From Amia ocellicauda (lineage: Eukaryota > Chordata > Actinopteri > Amiiformes > Amiidae), in contig NC_089851.1 of NCBI RefSeq assembly GCF_036373705.1, forward strand, positions 52,793,812 to 52,857,811: a stretch of 64,000 nt of DNA, given 5' to 3'. Position 1 is the stretch's first letter. Each line of letters begins with the position of its first letter. Shown here one piece after another: positions 23,701 through 38,100 of this stretch. A program made the position numbers and the translations under genes. The notes beneath the pieces were generated by a model that saw only the letters and a list, made by a program, of their open reading frames with translations, ran no database searches and was not told where the DNA came from.

Positions 23701-26700
23701 TAACTCTCTTGCTTGCTATCGCTCCCCCAATGGTCAGTAGCATAGTAGCATAACAGCAGATCACGGAACACTGTCAATCAGATGCTTGCCTTGCCGTCCA
23801 TCCATCCATCTATCTATCTATCTATTTATGACTCTCGATATCTAACTCTCTTGCTTGCTATCGCTCCCCCAATGGTCAGTAGCATAGTAGCATAACAGCA
23901 GATCACGGACCACTGTCAATCAGATGCTTGCCTTGCCGTCCATCCATCCATCCATCTATCTATCTATCTATCAATGACTCTCGATATCTAACTCTCTTGC
24001 TTGCTATCGCTCCCCCAATGGTCAGTAGCATAGTAGCATAACAGCAGATCACGGACCACTGTCAATCAGATGCTTGCCTTGCCATCCATCCATCTATCTA
24101 TCTATCTATCTATGACTCTTGATATCTAACTCTCTTGCTTATTATTGCTCCCCCAATGGTCAGTAGCATAGTAGCATAACAGCAGATCACGGATGACTGT
24201 CAATCAGATGCTTGCCTTGCCGTCCATCCATCCATCCATCTATCTATCTATCTATCTATGACTCTCGATATCTAACTCTCTTGCTTGCTATCGCTCCCCC
24301 AATGGTCAGTAGCATAGTAGCATAACTGCAGATCACGGACCACTGTCAATCAGATGCTTGCCTTGCCGTCCATCCATCCATCTATCTATCTATCTATCTA
24401 TGACTCTTGATATCTAACTCTCTTGCTTGCTATCGCTCCCCCAATGGTCAGTAGCATTGTAGCATAACAGCAGATCACGGACCACTGTCAATCAGATGCT
24501 TGCCTTGCCGTCCATCCATCCATCTATCTATCTATCTATCTATGACTCTCGATATCTAACTCTCTTGCTTGCTATCGCTCCCCCAATGGTCAGTAGCATA
24601 GTAGCATAACAGCAGATCACGGACCACTGTCAATCAGATGCTTGCCTTGCCGTCCATCCATCCATCCATCTATCTATCTATCAATGACTCTCGATATCTA
24701 ACTCTCTTGCTTGCTATCGCTCCCCCAATGGTCAGTAGCATAGTAGCATAACAGCAGATCACGGACCACTGTCAATCAGATGCTTGCCTTACCGTCCATC
24801 CATCCATCCATCTATCTATCTATCTATCAATGACTCTCGATATCTAACTCTCTTGCTTGCTATCGCTCCCCCAATGGTCAGTAGCATAGTAGCATAACAG
24901 CAGATCACGGACCACTGTCAATCAGATGCTTGCCTTGCCGTCCATCCATCCATCTATCTATCTATCTATCTATCTATGACTCTCGATATCCTCTCTTGCT
25001 TGCTATCGCTCCCCCAATGGTCAGTAGCATAGTAGCATAACAGCAGATCACGGACCACTGTCAATCAGATGCTTGCCTTGCCGTCCATCCATCCATCTAT
25101 CTATCTATCTATCTATGACTCTCGATATCTAACTCTCTTGCTTGCTATCGCTCCCCCAATGGTCAGTAGCATAGTAGCATAACAGCAGATCACGGACCAC
25201 TGTCAATCAGATGCTTGCCTTGCCGTCCATCCATCTATCTATCTATCTATCTATGACTCTTGATATCTAACTCTCTTGCTTGCTATCGCTCCCCCATTGG
25301 TCAGTAGCATAGTAGCATAACAGCAGATCACGGACCACTGTCAATCAGATGCTTGCCTTGCCGTCCATCCATCCATCTATCTATCTATCTATCTATCTAT
25401 GACTCTTGATATCTAACTCTCTTGCTTGCTATCGCTCCCCCAATGGTCAGTAGCATAGTAGCATGACAGCAGATCACGGACCACTGTCAATCAGATGCTT
25501 GCCTTGCCGTCCATCCATCCATCCATCTATCTATCTATCTATCAATGACTCTCGATATCTAACTCTCTTGCTTGCTATCGCTCCCCCAATGGTCAGTAGC
25601 ATAGTAGCATAACAGCAGATCACGGACCACTGTCAATCAGATGCTTGCCTTGCCGTCCATCCATCTATCTATCTATCTATCTATGACTCTTGATATCTAA
25701 CTCTCTTGCTTGCTATCGCTCCCCCAATGGTCAGTAGCATAGTAGCATAACAGCAGATCACGGAACACTGTCAATCAGATGCTTGCCTTGCCGTCCATCC
25801 ATCCATCTATCTATCTATCTATTTATGACTCTCGATATCTAACTCTCTTGCTTGCTATCGCTCCCCCAATGGTCAGTAGCATAGTAGCATAACAGCAGAT
25901 CACGGACCACTGTCAATCAGATGCTTGCCTTGCCGTCCATCCATCTATCTATCTATCTATCTATGACTCTTGATATCTAACTCTCTTGCTTGCTATCGCT
26001 CCCCCAATGGTCAGTAGCATAGTAGCATAACAGCAGATCACGGAACACTGTCAATCAGATGCTTGCCTTGCCGTCCATCCATCCATCTATCTATCTATCT
26101 ATTTATGACTCTCGATATCTAACTCTCTTGCTTGCTATCGCTCCCCCAATGGTCAGTAGCATAGTAGCATAACAGCAGATCACGGACCACTGTCAATCAG
26201 ATGCTTGCCTTGCCGTCCATCCATCCATCCATCTATCTATCTATCTATCAATGACTCTCGATATCTAACTCTCTTGCTTGCTATCGCTCCCCCAATGGTC
26301 AGTAGCATAGTAGCATAACAGCAGATCACGGACCACTGTCAATCAGATGCTTGCCTTGCCATCCATCCATCTATCTATCTATCTATCTATGACTCTTGAT
26401 ATCTAACTCTCTTGCTTGCTATCGCTCCCCCAATGGTCAGTAGCATTGTAGCATAACAGCAGATCACGGACCACTGTCAATCAGATGCTTGCCTTGCCGT
26501 CCATCCATCCATCTATCTATCTATCTATCTATGACTCTCGATATCTAACTCTCTTGCTTGCTATCGCTCCCCCAATGGTCAGTAGCATAGTAGCATAACA
26601 GCAGATCACGGACCACTGTCAATCAGATGCTTGCCTTGCCGTCCATCCATCCATCCATCTATCTATCTATCAATGACTCTCGATATCTAACTCTCTTGCT

Positions 26701-28207
26701 TGCTATCGCTCCCCCAATGGTCAGTAGCATAGTAGCATAACAGCAGATCACGGACCACTGTCAATCAGATGCTTGCCTTGCCGTCCATCCATCCATCAAT
26801 CTATCTATCTATCTATCTATGACTCTCGATATCCTCTCTTGCTTGCTATCGCTCCCCCAATGGTCAGTAGCATAGTAGCATAACAGCAGATCACGGACCA
26901 CTGTCAATCAGATGCTTGCCTTGCCGTCCATCCATCCATCTATCTATCTATCTATCTATGACTCTCGATATCTAACTCTCTTGCTTGCTATCGCTCCCCC
27001 AATGGTCAGTAGCATAGTAGCATAACAGCAGATCACGGACCACTGTCAATCAGATGCTTGCCTTGCCGTCCATCCATCTATCTATCTATCTATCTATGAC
27101 TCTTGATATCTAACTCTCTTGCTTGCTATCGCTCCCCCATTGGTCAGTAGCATAGTAGCATAACAGCAGATCACGGACCACTGTCAATCAGATGCTTGCC
27201 TTGCCGTCCATCCATCCATCTATCTATCTATCTATCTATCTATGACTCTTGATATCTAACTCTCTTGCTTGCTATCGCTCCCCCAATGGTCAGTAGCATA
27301 GTAGCATAACAGCAGATCACGGACCACTGTCAATCAGATGCTTGCCTTGCCGTCCATCCATCTATCTATCTATCTATCTATCTATGACTCTTGATATCTA
27401 ACTCTCTTGCTTGCTATCGCTCCCCCAATGGTCAGTAGCATAGTAGCATAACAGCAGATCATGGACCACTGTCAATCAGATGCTTGCCTTGCCGTCCATC
27501 CATCCATCTATCTATCTATCTATCTATGACTCTCGATATCTAACTCTCTTGCTTGCTATCGCTCCCCCAATGGTCAGTAGCATAGTAGCATAACAGCAGA
27601 TCACGGACCACTGTCAATCAGATGCTTGCCTTGCCGTCCATCCATCTATCTATCTATCTATCTATGACTCTTGATATCTAACTCTCTTGCTTGCTATCGC
27701 TCCCCCAATGGTCAGTAGCATAGTAGCATAACAGCAGATCACGGACCACTGTCAATCAGATGCTTGCCTTGCCGTCCATCCATCCATCTATCTATCTATC
27801 TATCACTCTTGATATCTAACTCTCTTGCTTGCTATCGCTCCCCCAATGGTCAGTAGCATAGTAGCATAACAGCAGATCACGGACCACTGTCAATCAGATG
27901 CTTGCCTTGCCGTCCATCCATCCATCAATCTATCTATCTATCTATGACTCTTGATATCTAACTCTCTTCCTTGCTATCGCTCCCCAAATGGTCAGTAGCA
28001 TTGTAGCATAACAGCAGATCACGGACCACTGTCAATCAGATGCTTGCCTTGCCGTCCATCCATCCATCTATCTATCTATCTATCTATGACTCTCAATATC
28101 TAACTCTCTTGCTTGCTATCGTTCCCTTAATGGTCAGTAGCATAGTAGCATAACAGCAGATCACGGACCACTGTCAATCAGATGCTTGCCTTGCCGTCCA
28201 TCCATCC

Positions 28208-28241
<34 letters not shown>

Positions 28242-28948
28242 GACTCTTGATATCTAACTCTCTTGCTTGCTATCGCTCCCCCAATGGTCAGTAGCATAGT
28301 AGCATAACAGCAGATCACGGACCACTGTCAATCAGATGCTTGCCTTGCCGTCCATCCATCCATCCATCTATCTATCTATGACTCTTGATATCTAACTCTC
28401 TTGCTTATTATTGCTCCCCCAATGGTCAGTAGCATAGTAGCATAACAGCAGATCACGGACCACTGTCAATCAGATGCTTGCCTTGCCGTCCATCCATCCA
28501 TCTATCTATCTATCTATCTATGACTCTTGATATCTAACTCTCTTGCTTATTATTGCTCCCCCAATGGTCAGTAGCATAGTAGCATAACTGCAGATCACGG
28601 ACCACTGTCAATCAGATGCTTGCCTTGCCGTCCATCCATCCATCTATCTATCTATCTATCTATGACTCTTCATATCTAACTCTCTTGCTTGCTATCGCTC
28701 CCCCAATGGTCAGTAGCATTGTAGCATAACAGCAGATCACGGACCACTGTCAATCAGATGCTTGCCTTGCCGTCCATCCATCCATCTATCTATCTATCTA
28801 TCTATGACTCTCGATATCTAACTCTCTTGCTTGCTATCGCTACCCCAATGGTCAGTAGCATAGTAGCATAACAGCAGATCACGGACCACTGTCAATCAGA
28901 TGCTTGCCTTGCCGTCCATCCATCCATCTATCTATCTATCTATCTATA

Positions 28949-28979
<31 letters not shown>

Positions 28980-31372
28980 GACTCTTGATATCTAACTCTC
29001 TTGCTTGCTATCGCTCCCCCAATGGTCAGTAGCATAGTAGCATAACAGCAGATCACGGACCACTGTCAATCAGATGCTTGCCTTGCCGTCCATCCATCCA
29101 TCAATCTATCTATCTATCTATGACTCTTGATATCTAACTCTCTTCCTTGCTATCGCTCCCCCAATGGTCAGTAGCATTGTAGCATAACAGCAGATCACGG
29201 ACCACTGTCAATCAGATGCTTGCCTTGCCGTCCATCCATCCATCTATCTATCTATCTATCTATGACTCTCAATATCTAACTCTCTTGCTTGCTATCGATC
29301 CCCCAATGGTCAGTAGCATAGTAGCATAACAGCAGATCACGGACCACTGTCAATCAGATGCTTGCCTTGCCGTCCATCCATCCATCTATCTATCTATCTA
29401 TCTATCTATGACTCTTGATATCTAACTCTCTTGCTTGCTATCGCTCCCCCAATGGTCAGTAGCATTGTAGCATAACAGCAGATCACGGACCACTGTCAAT
29501 CAGATGCTTGCCTTGCCGTCCATCCATCCATCTATCTATCTATCTATCTATGACTCTCGATATCTAACTCTCTTGCTTGCTATCGCTCCCCCAATGGTCA
29601 GTAGCATAGTAGCATAACAGCAGATCACGGACCACTGTCAATCAGATGCTTGCCTTGCCGTCCATCCATCCATCCATCTATCTATCTATCAATGACTCTC
29701 GATATCTAACTCTCTTGCTTGCTATCGCTCCCCCAATGGTCAGTAGCATAGTAGCATAACAGCAGATCACGGACCACTGTCAATCAGATGCTTGCCTTAC
29801 CGTCCATCCATCCATCCATCTATCTATCTATCTATCAATGACTCTCGATATCTAACTCTCTTGCTTGTTATCGCTCCCCCAATGGTCAGTAGCATAGTAG
29901 CATAACAGCAGATCACGGACCACTGTCAATCAGATGCTTGCCTTGCCGTCCATCCATCCATCAATCTATCTATCTATCTATCTATGACTCTCGATATCCT
30001 CTCTTGCTTGCTATCGCTCCCCCAATGGTCAGTAGCATAGTAGCATAACAGCAGATCACGGACCACTGTCAATCAGATGCTTGCCTTGCCGTCCATCCAT
30101 CCATCTATCTATCTATCTATCTATGACTCTCGATATCTAACTCTCTTGCTTGCTATCGCTCCCCCAATGGTCAGTAGCATAGTAGCATAACAGCAGATCA
30201 CGGACCACTGTCAATCAGATGCTTGCCTTGCCGTCCATCCATCTATCTATCTATCTATCTATGACTCTTGATATCTAACTCTCTTGCTTGCTATCGCTCC
30301 CCCATTGGTCAGTAGCATAGTAGCATAACAGCAGATCACGGACCACTGTCAATCAGATGCTTGCCTTGCCGTCCATCCATCCATCTATCTATCTATCTAT
30401 CTATCTATGACTCTTGATATCTAACTCTCTTGCTTGCTATCGCTCCCCCAATGGTCAGTAGCATAGTAGCATAACAGCAGATCACGGACCACTGTCAATC
30501 AGATGCTTGCCTTGCCGTCCATCCATCTATCTATCTATCTATCTATCTATGACTCTTGATATCTAACTCTCTTGCTTGCTATCGCTCCCCCAATGGTCAG
30601 TAGCATAGTAGCATAACAGCAGATCATGGACCACTGTCAATCAGATGCTTGCCTTGCCGTCCATCCATCCATCTATCTATCTATCTATCTATGACTCTCG
30701 ATATCTAACTCTCTTGCTTGCTATCGCTCCCCCAATGGTCAGTAGCATAGTAGCATAACAGCAGATCACGGACCACTGTCAATCAGATGCTTGCCTTGCC
30801 GTCCATCCATCTATCTATCTATCTATCTATGACTCTTGATATCTAACTCTCTTGCTTGCTATCGCTCCCCCAATGGTCAGTAGCATAGTAGCATAACAGC
30901 AGATCACGGACCACTGTCAATCAGATGCTTGCCTTGCCGTCCATCCATCCATCCATCTATCTATCTATCACTCTTGATATCTAACTCTCTTGCTTGCTAT
31001 CGCTCCCCCAATGGTCAGTAGCATAGTAGCATAACAGCAGATCACGGACCACTGTCAATCAGATGCTTGCCTTGCCGTCCATCCATCCATCAATCTATCT
31101 ATCTATCTATGACTCTTGATATCTAACTCTCTTCCTTGCTATCGCTCCCCCAATGGTCAGTAGCATTGTAGCATAACAGCAGATCACGGACCACTGTCAA
31201 TCAGATGCTTGCCTTGCCGTCCATCCATCCATCTATCTATCTATCTATCTATGACTCTCAATATCTAACTCTCTTGCTTGCTATCGTTCCCTTAATGGTC
31301 AGTAGCATAGTAGCATAACAGCAGATCACGGACCACTGTCAATCAGATGCTTGCCTTGCCGTCCATCCATCC

Positions 31373-31418
<46 letters not shown>

Positions 31419-32125
31419 GACTCTTGATATCTAACTCTCTTGCTTGCTATCGCTCCCCCAATGGTCAGTAGCATAGTAGCATAACAGCAGATCACGGACC
31501 ACTGTCAATCAGATGCTTGCCTTGCCGTCCATCCATCCATCCATCTATCTATCTATGACTCTTGATATCTAACTCTCTTGCTTATTATTGCTCCCCCAAT
31601 GGTCAGTAGCATAGTAGCATAACAGCAGATCACGGACCACTGTCAATCAGATGCTTGCCTTGCCGTCCATCCATCCATCTATCTATCTATCTATCTATGA
31701 CTCTTGATATCTAACTCTCTTGCTTATTATTGCTCCCCCAATGGTCAGTAGCATAGTAGCATAACTGCAGATCACGGACCACTGTCAATCAGATGCTTGC
31801 CTTGCCGTCCATCCATCCATCTATCTATCTATCTATCTATGACTCTTCATATCTAACTCTCTTGCTTGCTATCGCTCCCCCAATGGTCAGTAGCATTGTA
31901 GCATAACAGCAGATCACGGACCACTGTCAATCAGATGCTTGCCTTGCCGTCCATCCATCCATCTATCTATCTATCTATCTATGACTCTCGATATCTAACT
32001 CTCTTGCTTGCTATCGCTCCCCCAATGGTCAGTAGCATAGTAGCATAACAGCAGATCACGGACCACTGTCAATCAGATGCTTGCCTTGCCGTCCATCCAT
32101 CCATCTATCTATCTATCTATCTATA

Positions 32126-32160
<35 letters not shown>

Positions 32161-35100
32161 GACTCTCAATATCTAACTCTCTTGCTTGCTATCGATCCCC
32201 CAATGGTCAGTAGCATAGTAGCATAACAGCAGATCACGGACCACTGTCAATCAGATGCTTGCCTTGCCGTCCATCCATCCATCTATCTATCTATCTATCT
32301 ATCTATGACTCTTGATATCTAACTCTCTTGCTTGCTATCGCTCCCCCAATGGTCAGTAGCATAGTAGCATAACAGCAGATCACGGACCACTGTCAATCAG
32401 ATGCTTGCCTTGCCGTCCATCCATCCATCCATCTATCTATCTATGACTCTTGATATCTAACTCTCTTGCTTGCTATCGCTCCCCCAATGGTCAGTAGCAT
32501 AGTAGCATAACAGCAGATCACGGACCACTGTCAATCAGATGCTTGCCTTGCCGTCCATCCATCCATCCATCTATCTATCTATGACTCTTGATATCTAACT
32601 CTCTTGCTTATTATTGCTCCCCCAATGGTCAGTAGCATAGTAGCATTACAGCAGATCACGGACCACTGTCAATCAGATGCTTGCCTTGCCGTCCATCCAT
32701 CCATCTATCTATCTATCTATCTATGACTCTTGATATCTAACTCTCTTGCTTATTATTGCTCCCCCAATGGTCAGTAGCATAGTAGCATAACTGCAGATCA
32801 CGGACCACTGTCAATCAGATGCTTGCCTTGCCGTCCATCCATCCATCTATCTATCTATCTATCTATGACTCTTCATATCTAACTCTCTTGCTTGCTATCG
32901 CTCCCCCAATGGTCAGTAGCATTGTAGCATAACAGCAGATCACGGACCACTGTCAATCAGATGCTTGCCTTGCCGTCCATCCATCCATCTATCTATCTAT
33001 CTATCTATGACTCTCGATATCTAACTCTCTTGCTTGCTATCGCTCCCCCAATGGTCAGTAGCATAGTAGCATAACAGCAGATCACGGACCACTGTCAATC
33101 AGATGCTTGCCTTGCCGTCCATCCATCCATCCATCTATCTATCTATCAATGACTCTCGATATCTAACTCTCTTGCTTGCTATCGCTCCCCCAATGGTCGG
33201 TAGCATAGTAGCATAACAGCAGATCACGGACCACTGTCAATCAGATGCTTGCCTTACCGTCCATCCATCCATCCATCTATCTATCTATCTATCAATGACT
33301 CTCGATATCTAACTCTCTTGCTTGCTATCGCTCCCCCAATGGTCAGTAGCATAGTAGCATAACAGCAGATCACGGACCACTGTCAATCAGATGCTTGCCT
33401 TGCCGTCCATCCATCCATCTATCTATCTATCTATCTATCTATGACTCTCGATATCCTCTCTTGCTTGCTATCGCTCCCCCAATGGTCAGTAGCATAGTAG
33501 CATAACAGCAGATCACGGACCACTGTCAATCAGATGCTTGCCTTGCCGTCCATCCATCCATCCATCTATCTATCTATCTATCAATGACTCTCGATATCTA
33601 ACTCTCTTGCTTGCTATCGCTCCCCCAATGGTCAGTAGCATAGTAGCATAACAGCAGATCACGGACCACTGTCAATCAGATGCTTGCCTTGCTGTCCATC
33701 CATCTATCTATCTATCTATCTATGACTCTTGATATCTAACTCTCTTGCTTGCTATCGCTCCCCCAATGGTCAGTAGCATAGTAGCATAACAGCAGATCAC
33801 GGACCACTGTCAATCAGATGCTTGCCTTGCCGTCCATCCATCCATCTATCTATCTATCTATCTATGACTCTTGATATCTAACTCTCTTGCTTATTATTGC
33901 TCCCCCAATGGTCAGTAGCATAGTAGCATAACAGCAGATCACGGACCACTGTCAATCAGATGCTTGCCTTGCCGTCCATCCATCCATCTATCTATCTATC
34001 TATCTATGACTCTCGATATCTAACTCTCTTGCTTGCTATCGCTCCCCCAATGGTCAGTAGCATAGTAGCATAACAGCAGATCACGGACCACTGTCAATCA
34101 GATGCTTGCCTTACCGTCCATCCATCCATCCATCCATCTATCTATCTATCTATCAATGACTCTCGATATCTAACTCTCTTGCTTGCTATCGCTCCCCCAA
34201 TGGTCAGTAGCATAGTAGCATAACAGCAGATCACGGACCACTGTCAATCAGATGCTTGCCTTGCCGTCCATCCATCCATCTATCTATCTATCTATCTATC
34301 TATGACTCTCGATATCCTCTCTTGCTTGCTATCGCTCCCCCAATGGTCAGTAGCATAGTAGCATAACAGCAGATCACGGACCACTGTCAATCAGATGCTT
34401 GCCTTGCCGTCCATCCATCCATCCATCTATCTATCTATCTATCAATGACTCTCGATATCTAACTCTCTTGCTTGCTATCGCTCCCCCAATGGTCAGTAGC
34501 ATAGTAGCATAACAGCAGATCACGGACCACTGTCAATCAGATGCTTGCCTTGCTGTCCATCCATCTATCTATCTATCTATCTATGACTCTTGATATCTAA
34601 CTCTCTTGCTTGCTATCGCTCCCCCATTGGTCAGTAGCATAGTAGCATAACAGCAGATCACGGACCACTGTCAATCAGATGCTTGCCTTGCCGTCCATCC
34701 ATCCATCTATCTATCTATCTATCTATCTATGACTCTTGATATCTAACTCTCTTGCTTGCTATCGCTCCCCCAATGGTCAGTAGCATAGTAGCATAACAGC
34801 AGATCACGGACCACTGTCAATCAGATGCTTGCCTTGCCGTCCATCCATCCATCCATCTATCTATCTATCTATCAATGACTCTCGATATCTAACTCTCTTG
34901 CTTGCTATCGCTCCCCCAATGGTCAGTAGCATAGTAGCATAACAGCAGATCACGGACCACTGTCAATCAGATGCTTGCCTTGCCGTCCATCCATCTATCT
35001 ATCTATCTATCTATGACTCTTGATATCTAACTCTCTTGCTTGCTATCGCTCCCCCAATGGTCAGTAGCATAGTAGCATAACAGCAGATCACGGAACACTG

Positions 35101-38100
35101 TCAATCAGATGCTTGCCTTGCCGTCCATCCATCCATCCATCTATCTATCTATCACTCTTGATATCTAACTCTCTTGCTTGCTATCGCTCCCCCAATGGTC
35201 AGTAGCATAGTAGCATAACAGCAGATCACGGACCACTGTCAATCAGATGCTTGCCTTGCCGTCCATCCATCCATCAATCTATCTATCTATCTATGACTCT
35301 TGATATCTAACTCTCTTCCTTGCTATCGCTCCCCCAATGGTCAGTAGCATTGTAGCATAACAGCAGATCACGGACCACTGTCAATCAGATGCTTGCCTTG
35401 CCGTCCATCCATCCATCTATCTATCTATCTATCTATGACTCTCAATATCTAACTCTCTTGCTTGCTATCAATCCCCCAATGGTCAGTAGCATAGTAGCAT
35501 AACAGCAGATCACGGACCACTGTCAATCAGATGCTTGCCTTGCCGTCCATCCATCCATCTATCTATCTATCTATCTATCTATGACTCTTGATATCTAACT
35601 CTCTTGCTTGCTATCGCTCCCCCAATGGTCAGTAGCATAGTAGCATAACAGCAGATCACGGACCACTGTCAATCAGATGCTTGCCTTGCCGTCCATCCAT
35701 CCATCCATCTATCTATCTATGACTCTTGATATCTAACTCTCTTGCTTGCTATCGCTCCCCCAATGGTCAGTAGCATAGTAGCATAACAGCAGATCACGGA
35801 CCACTGTCAATCAGGTGCTTGCCTTGCCGTCCATCCATCCATCTATCTATCTATCTATCTATGACTCTCGATATCTAACTCTCTTGCTTGCTATCGCTCC
35901 CCCAATGGTCAGTAGCATTGTAGCATAACAGCAGATCACGGACCACTGTCAATCACATGCTTGCCTTGCCGTCCATCCATCCATCTATCTATCTATCTAT
36001 CTATCTATGACTCTCGATATCTAACTCTCTTGCTTGCTATCGCTCCCCCAATGGTCAGTAGCATAGTAGCATAACAGCAGATCACGGACCACTGTCAATC
36101 AGATGCTTGCCTTGCCGTCCATCCATCCATCTATCTATCTATCTATCTATGACTCTCGATATCTAACTCTCTTGCTTGCTATCGCTCCCCCAATGGTCAG
36201 TAGCATAGTAGCATAACAGCAGATCACGGACCACTGTCAATCAGATGCTTGCCTTGCTGTCCATCCATCTATCTATCTATCTATCTATCTATGACTCTTG
36301 ATATCTAACTCTCTTGCTTGCTATCGCTCCCCCATTGGTCAGTAGCATAGTAGCATAACAGCAGATCACGGACCACTGTCAATCAGATGCTTGCCTTGCC
36401 GTCCATCCATCCATCTATCTATCTATCTATCTATCTATGACTCTTGATATCTAACTCTCTTGCTTGCTATCGCTCCCCCAATGGTCAGTAGCATAGTAGC
36501 ATAACAGCAGATCACGGACCACTGTCAATCAGATGCTTGCCTTGCCGTCCATCCATCCATCCATCTATCTATCTATCTATCAATGACTCTCGATATCTAA
36601 CTCTCTTGCTTGCTATCGCTCCCCCAATGGTCAGTAGCATAGTAGCATAACAGCAGATCACGGACCACTGTCAATCAGATGCTTGCCTTGCCGTCCATCC
36701 ATCTATCTATCTATCTATCTATGACTCTTGATATCTAACTCTCTTGCTTGCTATCGCTCCCCCAATGGTCAGTAGCATAGTAGCATAACAGCAGATCACG
36801 GAACACTGTCAATCAGATGCTTGCCTTGCCGTCCATCCATCCATCCATCTATCTATCTATCACTCTTGATATCTAACTCTCTTGCTTGCTATCGCTCCCC
36901 CAATGGTCAGTAGCATAGTAGCATAACAGCAGATCACGGACCACTGTCAATCAGATGCTTGCCTTGCCGTCCATCCATCCATCAATCTATCTATCTATCT
37001 ATGACTCTTGATATCTAACTCTCTTCCTTGCTATCGCTCCCCCAATGGTCAGTAGCATAGTAGCATAACAGCAGATCACGGACCACTGTCAATCAGATGC
37101 TTGCCTTGCCGTCCATCCATCCATCTATCTATCTATCTATCTATGACTCTCAATATCTAACTCTCTTGCTTGCTATCAATCCCCCAATGGTCAGTAGCAT
37201 AGTAGCATAACAGCAGATCACGGACCACTGTCAATCAGATGCTTGCCTTGCCGTCCATCCATCCATCTATCTATCTATCTATCTATCTATGACTCTTGAT
37301 ATCTAACTCTCTTGCTTGCTATCGCTCCCCCAATGGTCAGTAGCATAGTAGCATAACAGCAGATCACGGACCACTGTCAATCAGATGCTTGCCTTGCCGT
37401 CCATCCATCCATCCATCTATCTATCTATGACTCTTGATATCTAACTCTCTTGCTTGCTATCGCTCCCCCAATGGTCAGTAGCATAGTAGCATAACAGCAG
37501 ATCACGGACCACTGTCAATCAGGTGCTTGCCTTGCCGTCCATCCATCCATCTATCTATCTATCTATCTATGACTCTCGATATCTAACTCTCTTGCTTGCT
37601 ATCGCTCCCCCAATGGTCAGTAGCATTGTAGCATAACAGCAGATCACGGACCACTGTCAATCAGATGCTTGCCTTGCCGTCCATCCATCCATCTATCTAT
37701 CTATCTATCTATGACTCTTGATATCTAACTCTCTTGCTTGCTATCGCTCCCCCAATGGTCAGTAGCATAGTAGCATAACAGCAGATCACGGACCACTGTC
37801 AATCAGATGCTTGCCTTGCCGTCCATCCATCCATCTATCTATCTATCTATCTATCTATGACTCTTGATATCTAACTCTCTTGCTTGCTATCGCTCCCCCA
37901 ATGGTCAGTAGCATAGTAGCATAACAGCAGATCACGGACCACTGTCAATCAGATGCTTGCCTTGCCGTCCATCCATCCATCCATCTATCTATCTATCTAT
38001 CAATGACTCTCGATATCTAACTCTCTTGCTTGCTATCGCTCCCCCAATGGTCAGTAGCATAGTAGCATAACAGCAGATCACGGACCACTGTCAATCAGAT

